Assembly (NCBI GenBank): GCA_016193115.1
Contig: JACPSV010000032.1
Span: forward strand, 1 to 7,891
Origin: Elusimicrobiota bacterium
GTDB taxonomy: Bacteria > Elusimicrobiota > Elusimicrobia > 2-02-FULL-39-32
Reading direction: 5' to 3'
Length of the DNA: 7,891 nt
The notes under the pieces are model-generated. The model was given only the letters and a program-made list of their open reading frames with translations, ran no database searches and was not told the origin of the DNA. The position numbers and the translations under genes are program-made. Below are positions 5,356 to 7,891 of the stretch, in pieces (within the stretch, counting starts at the first letter, position 1; each line of letters opens with the position of its first letter).

Positions 5356-7631
5356 AGTATTGATGACTGACCTTTCAAGATATTGAGCGCGGAACCGGCG
5401 AAAAACCATCGGATCTGTTCACGAGTGAGAGTGTGTTTCAAGAGTATCTCCTCTTTACGGCCGTCCGCGTGGTGGATAAGAGATTTCAATTCTTTTTGAG
5501 GCGTCAAATCCTGAAGACCGAGAATAGAGATCCGATCTGTCTCCTGGATCCGGTCATAATCTTGGGAGTTCACAAAACTTAAAGGCAGAACACCTTGCTT
5601 TTTCAGGTTCGTTTCATGGATCCTCGCAAAACTGCGTACCAGGATCGCCGCGGACCCCAGATAGCGCGGAGACATGGCCGCATGTTCTCGGCTGCTTCCT
5701 TCCCCATAGTTATCGTCCCCAACCACAACCCACTTTAAATTCTTCGTTTTATATTCGCGCGCAACTTTTGGTATCGGAACGTTTTTTTCTCCGGTGAGGA
5801 TATTGGCCGTTTTGCCAGTCTCTCCACTATAGGCGTTGACCGCTCCCAGAAAGAGGTTATCGCTGATCTTGTCCAGATGGCCGCGGTAACGCAGCCAAGG
5901 GCCTGCGGGAGAAATATGGTCGGTGGTGCATTTACCTTTGGCCTTCAAAAGAATGGGCAGTTCCAGAAAATCGCGTCCGTCCCATGCAGGAAAGGGATCT
6001 AACAATTGTAAGCGCTCACTTTTAGGGTCCACCTCGATAGGAACTTGATCGCCATCCTCCGCAGGAGAAATATATCCTTGTGAACGGCTGAGAAAACCAC
6101 GGCTAGGAATATCTTCCGCCTTCTTGGGAGCGTTCAGTTTAAGTTTTGTCCCGCCCGAACTTTCCAACGTGTCCTTTAATGGGTTGAAACTTAACCGTCC
6201 TGCCAACCCAAGAGCAACCACAATTTCCGGACTGCCGATAAAAGAAAAGGTCTCTGCGTTGCCATCGTTTCTTTTAGGAAAATTTCTGTTGAAAGAACTT
6301 AATATCGAGTTCCTCTCTCCCGGTTGGATATCGTCCCGTTTCCATTGACCAATACAAGGGCCGCAAGCGTTCGCAAGAACATTGCCTCCAATTTCTTCTA
6401 ACGCTTGGGCTTGCCCGTCCCGTTTGACGGTCTCAAAAATCTGATCAGAACCGGGAGACACCAAAAATGAGACGGGCATTTTAAGTTTGGCGGACTTCGC
6501 CTGTAAGGCCACGTCGGCTGCGCGGCTCAAATCTTCGTATGAGGAATTGGTGCAACTCCCAATCAAAGCGGCGGAAATTTTGTCCGGATAATTTTTCTCC
6601 TGAACTTCCCTAGCAAACTGAGAGATGGGGCGGGCAAGATCGGGACTGTGGGGTCCTACAATATAAGGTTCCAACTGACTGAGATTTATCTTAATCACCT
6701 GCTCATAATAATTTTCCGGATGCGCAAATACTTCGGAGTCGGCGCTCAGCAGGGATTTATATTTTTCCGCTATATCCGCGATCTCAGACCGTCGGGTTGC
6801 ACTCAAATAGGCCGCCATGCGGCGATCGTATGGAAAAAGGGAAGTCGTCGCTCCCAGTTCCGCACCCATATTTGTGATGGTGGCTTTGCCGGTACAACTG
6901 ATTGTTTCCACACCCGGACCAAAATATTCAATGATTTTATTTGTTCCGCCCTTCGTGGTTAAAACGCCGCAAAGGTAGAGGATAATGTCTTTGGGAGACG
7001 CCCAACCGTTTAGTTCTCCCACCAAATGGACGCCAATGACCGTCGGATGTTTCACTTCCCAGGGTAAACCCGCCATCACGTCCACAGCGTCTGCCCCGCC
7101 CACACCGGACGCCACCATCCCTAAACCGCCGGCGTTGGGAGTGTGAGAGTCTGTTCCGATCATCATGCCTCCCGGAAACGCGTAATTTTCCAGAACCACT
7201 TGATGGATGATGCCTGCGCCCGGCTGCCAGAACCCTATCCCATACTTGTTGGAAGCGGAACGCAAGAAATCGTACACTTCCTTATTTTCCTTGAGAGCAG
7301 TTTCCATGTCTTTCTGAGCCCCCACGTAAGCCCGGATAAGATGGTCGCAGTGTACCGTCGTTGGAACCGCGACCCGTTTGATCCTGGCCTGAGAAAATTG
7401 GAGCAGAGCCATCTGCGCGGTCGCATCCTGCATGGCGATTCTGTCCGGATAGAGTCGTAAGGTTCCTTTCCCCGGATTCAGTTCCTGATTTTTTGGATCG
7501 GCAATATGACCGTAAAGAACCTTCTCGGCATAGGTGAGAGGCCGCTTGAGACGGTTTCTCACGACCGACAGATTTTCTTCCATCCGCGCATAAACCTTGG
7601 CGGCGGATTCACGGTTTAATTCAATTTTCAT
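5352..7631 (-). CDS. Aconitate hydratase, mitochondrial-like type
   Basis: TCA-cycle enzyme converting citrate to isocitrate through cis-aconitate, cytosolic, with a [4Fe-4S] cluster. From the ATG at 7631 it is 759 residues, matching mitochondrial-type aconitases rather than the roughly 890-residue AcnA or the AcnB type. Cluster ligands are Cys360 (GSCTNSS), Cys423 and Cys426 (ACGPCIG); spacing 63 and 3 equals that of mitochondrial aconitase. Other active-site motifs are QDATAQ (68-73), HCDH (94-97), GTDSHTPN (159-166), TTDHISPAGPW (569-579) and SSREHA (646-651) in the swivelling C-terminal domain. An in-frame TTG at 7658 would add nine residues but lies inside the -10 box, so ATG 7631 is chosen. 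No Shine-Dalgarno is seen. It is first in a set with rdgB and surE, overlapping rdgB by 4 bases. All key residues are present. Confidence 0.97.
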   Translation of the reverse strand: MKIELNRESAAKVYARMEENLSVVRNRLKRPLTYAEKVLYGHIADPKNQELNPGKGTLRLYPDRIAMQDATAQMALLQFSQARIKRVAVPTTVHCDHLIRAYVGAQKDMETALKENKEVYDFLRSASNKYGIGFWQPGAGIIHQVVLENYAFPGGMMIGTDSHTPNAGGLGMVASGVGGADAVDVMAGLPWEVKHPTVIGVHLVGELNGWASPKDIILYLCGVLTTKGGTNKIIEYFGPGVETISCTGKATITNMGAELGATTSLFPYDRRMAAYLSATRRSEIADIAEKYKSLLSADSEVFAHPENYYEQVIKINLSQLEPYIVGPHSPDLARPISQFAREVQEKNYPDKISAALIGSCTNSSYEDLSRAADVALQAKSAKLKMPVSFLVSPGSDQIFETVKRDGQAQALEEIGGNVLANACGPCIGQWKRDDIQPGERNSILSSFNRNFPKRNDGNAETFSFIGSPEIVVALGLAGRLSFNPLKDTLESSGGTKLKLNAPKKAEDIPSRGFLSRSQGYISPAEDGDQVPIEVDPKSERLQLLDPFPAWDGRDFLELPILLKAKGKCTTDHISPAGPWLRYRGHLDKISDNLFLGAVNAYSGETGKTANILTGEKNVPIPKVAREYKTKNLKWVVVGDDNYGEGSSREHAAMSPRYLGSAAILVRSFARIHETNLKKQGVLPLSFVNSQDYDRIQETDRISILGLQDLTPQKELKSLIHHADGRKEEILLKHTLTREQIRWFFAGSALNILKGQSSIL

Positions 7632-7657
7632 GGATTGATTCGGGCTGTCGTATTTCA

Positions 7658-7686
7658 ATTTTAACAGACAAATCTTGAATTCTCAA
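7658..7686 (-). promoter_or_regulatory. Promoter of the aconitase-rdgB-surE set
   Basis: On the minus strand, -35 TTGAGA (7686-7681, five of six consensus) and -10 TAAAAT (7663-7658, five of six) are separated by exactly 17 bases. Transcription should start near 7651, giving a leader of about 20 bases to the ATG at 7631. The -35 overlaps the stop codon of the upstream epimerase gene. This is the best promoter match in the window and it excludes the TTG start at 7658. No operator-like palindrome stands out. Confidence 0.65.
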
Positions 7687-7891
7687 GACCAATAATGAGT
7701 CCGGTAGCTCTCATAAAAATCTATTGTTTCTTGGAGTCCTTGATCCAGAGGGATTGTCGCTTGCCATCCGACTTTTGACTTAATTTTGTCCACATTGGCG
7801 ATGAAATCTCCCACATCAATTTTCTTGTTCTTAGCCGGCCACGGGACGTAGACGATCTTTCCTTTTCCAGAGTACCGAACCACCTTTTTCA
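7683..7891 (-). CDS. NAD-dependent sugar epimerase/dehydratase, C-terminal part
   Basis: Only the last 68 or so residues are in the window; the reading frame stays open to the right edge. The visible part, with KGKIVYVPWP, IDVGDF, the KIKSKVGW segment, LDQGLQETIDFYE and the final HYW, matches the C-terminal end of extended short-chain dehydrogenases acting on nucleotide sugars (UDP-glucose 4-epimerase and related dehydratases). In these, the K-x-x-x-x-GW-x-P then GL-x-x-T-x-x-Y pattern closes the substrate-binding domain. The cofactor-binding domain and the catalytic Tyr-x-x-x-Lys lie outside, so the exact reaction cannot be assigned. It ends 51 bases before the aconitase ATG, with the aconitase promoter starting at its stop codon. 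It may belong to an upstream surface-polysaccharide gene set, but that is inference. Confidence 0.85.
   Translation of the reverse strand, partial: KKVVRYSGKGKIVYVPWPAKNKKIDVGDFIANVDKIKSKVGWQATIPLDQGLQETIDFYESYRTHYWS

Noticed and set aside
7632..7658. TTG start nine codons upstream for aconitase
   Set aside because: The TTG overlaps the -10 element of a strong promoter whose expected transcript begins downstream of it; ATG 7631 has the family-like N-terminus.

Overview
The window is an ordinary, densely packed bacterial chromosome segment. It holds two tRNA-Leu genes, eight protein-coding loci (one frameshifted, one running off the right edge) and short promoter regions. It shows no phage, transposon or CRISPR signature. 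The source is probably an uncultured, non-model bacterium. The aconitase is of the mitochondrial-like subclass, Shine-Dalgarno sequences are weak or absent before most starts, and two genes look leaderless. I cannot name the phylum from sequence alone.

Region 1 (1-360) carries tRNA-Leu(UAA) on the plus strand and tRNA-Leu(CAA) on the minus strand, tail to tail. A good promoter sits upstream of the CAA gene, and a TATAAT box lies just before the next protein gene. Both tRNAs have flaws in stem pairing, serious in the UAA acceptor stem.

Region 2 (about 347-3395) starts with a small plus-strand OB-fold lipoprotein of the tRNA_anti-like family. It converges on a minus-strand gene set in which each gene overlaps the next: glycerophosphodiester phosphodiesterase, then a short-chain dehydrogenase/reductase, then a membrane-anchored PHP-domain hydrolase. 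The PHP gene is split by a clear one-base frameshift. The SDR has Ala where the catalytic Ser is expected.

Region 3 (3395-4018) holds a 59-base divergent promoter region between the phosphodiesterase and a Nudix hydrolase of the ADP-ribose pyrophosphatase type. Both promoters place the expected transcription start at or next to the start codon.

Region 4 (3999-7658) is a minus-strand overlapping set: aconitase, RdgB/HAM1 nucleotide pyrophosphatase, SurE nucleotidase. A near-consensus sigma70-type promoter precedes aconitase. RdgB is best started at a TTG that overlaps the aconitase stop (TTGA).

Region 5 (7683-7891) is the C-terminal end of an NAD-dependent sugar epimerase/dehydratase.

Functionally, RdgB, SurE and the Nudix protein all handle nucleotides (removal of non-canonical NTPs, nucleoside monophosphate hydrolysis, ADP-ribose turnover). 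GDPD is lipid head-group recycling and aconitase is TCA cycle. I found no convincing new multi-gene system. The most useful points are the PHP frameshift, the tRNA stem mismatches, the leaderless promoter pair and the SDR lacking its serine.
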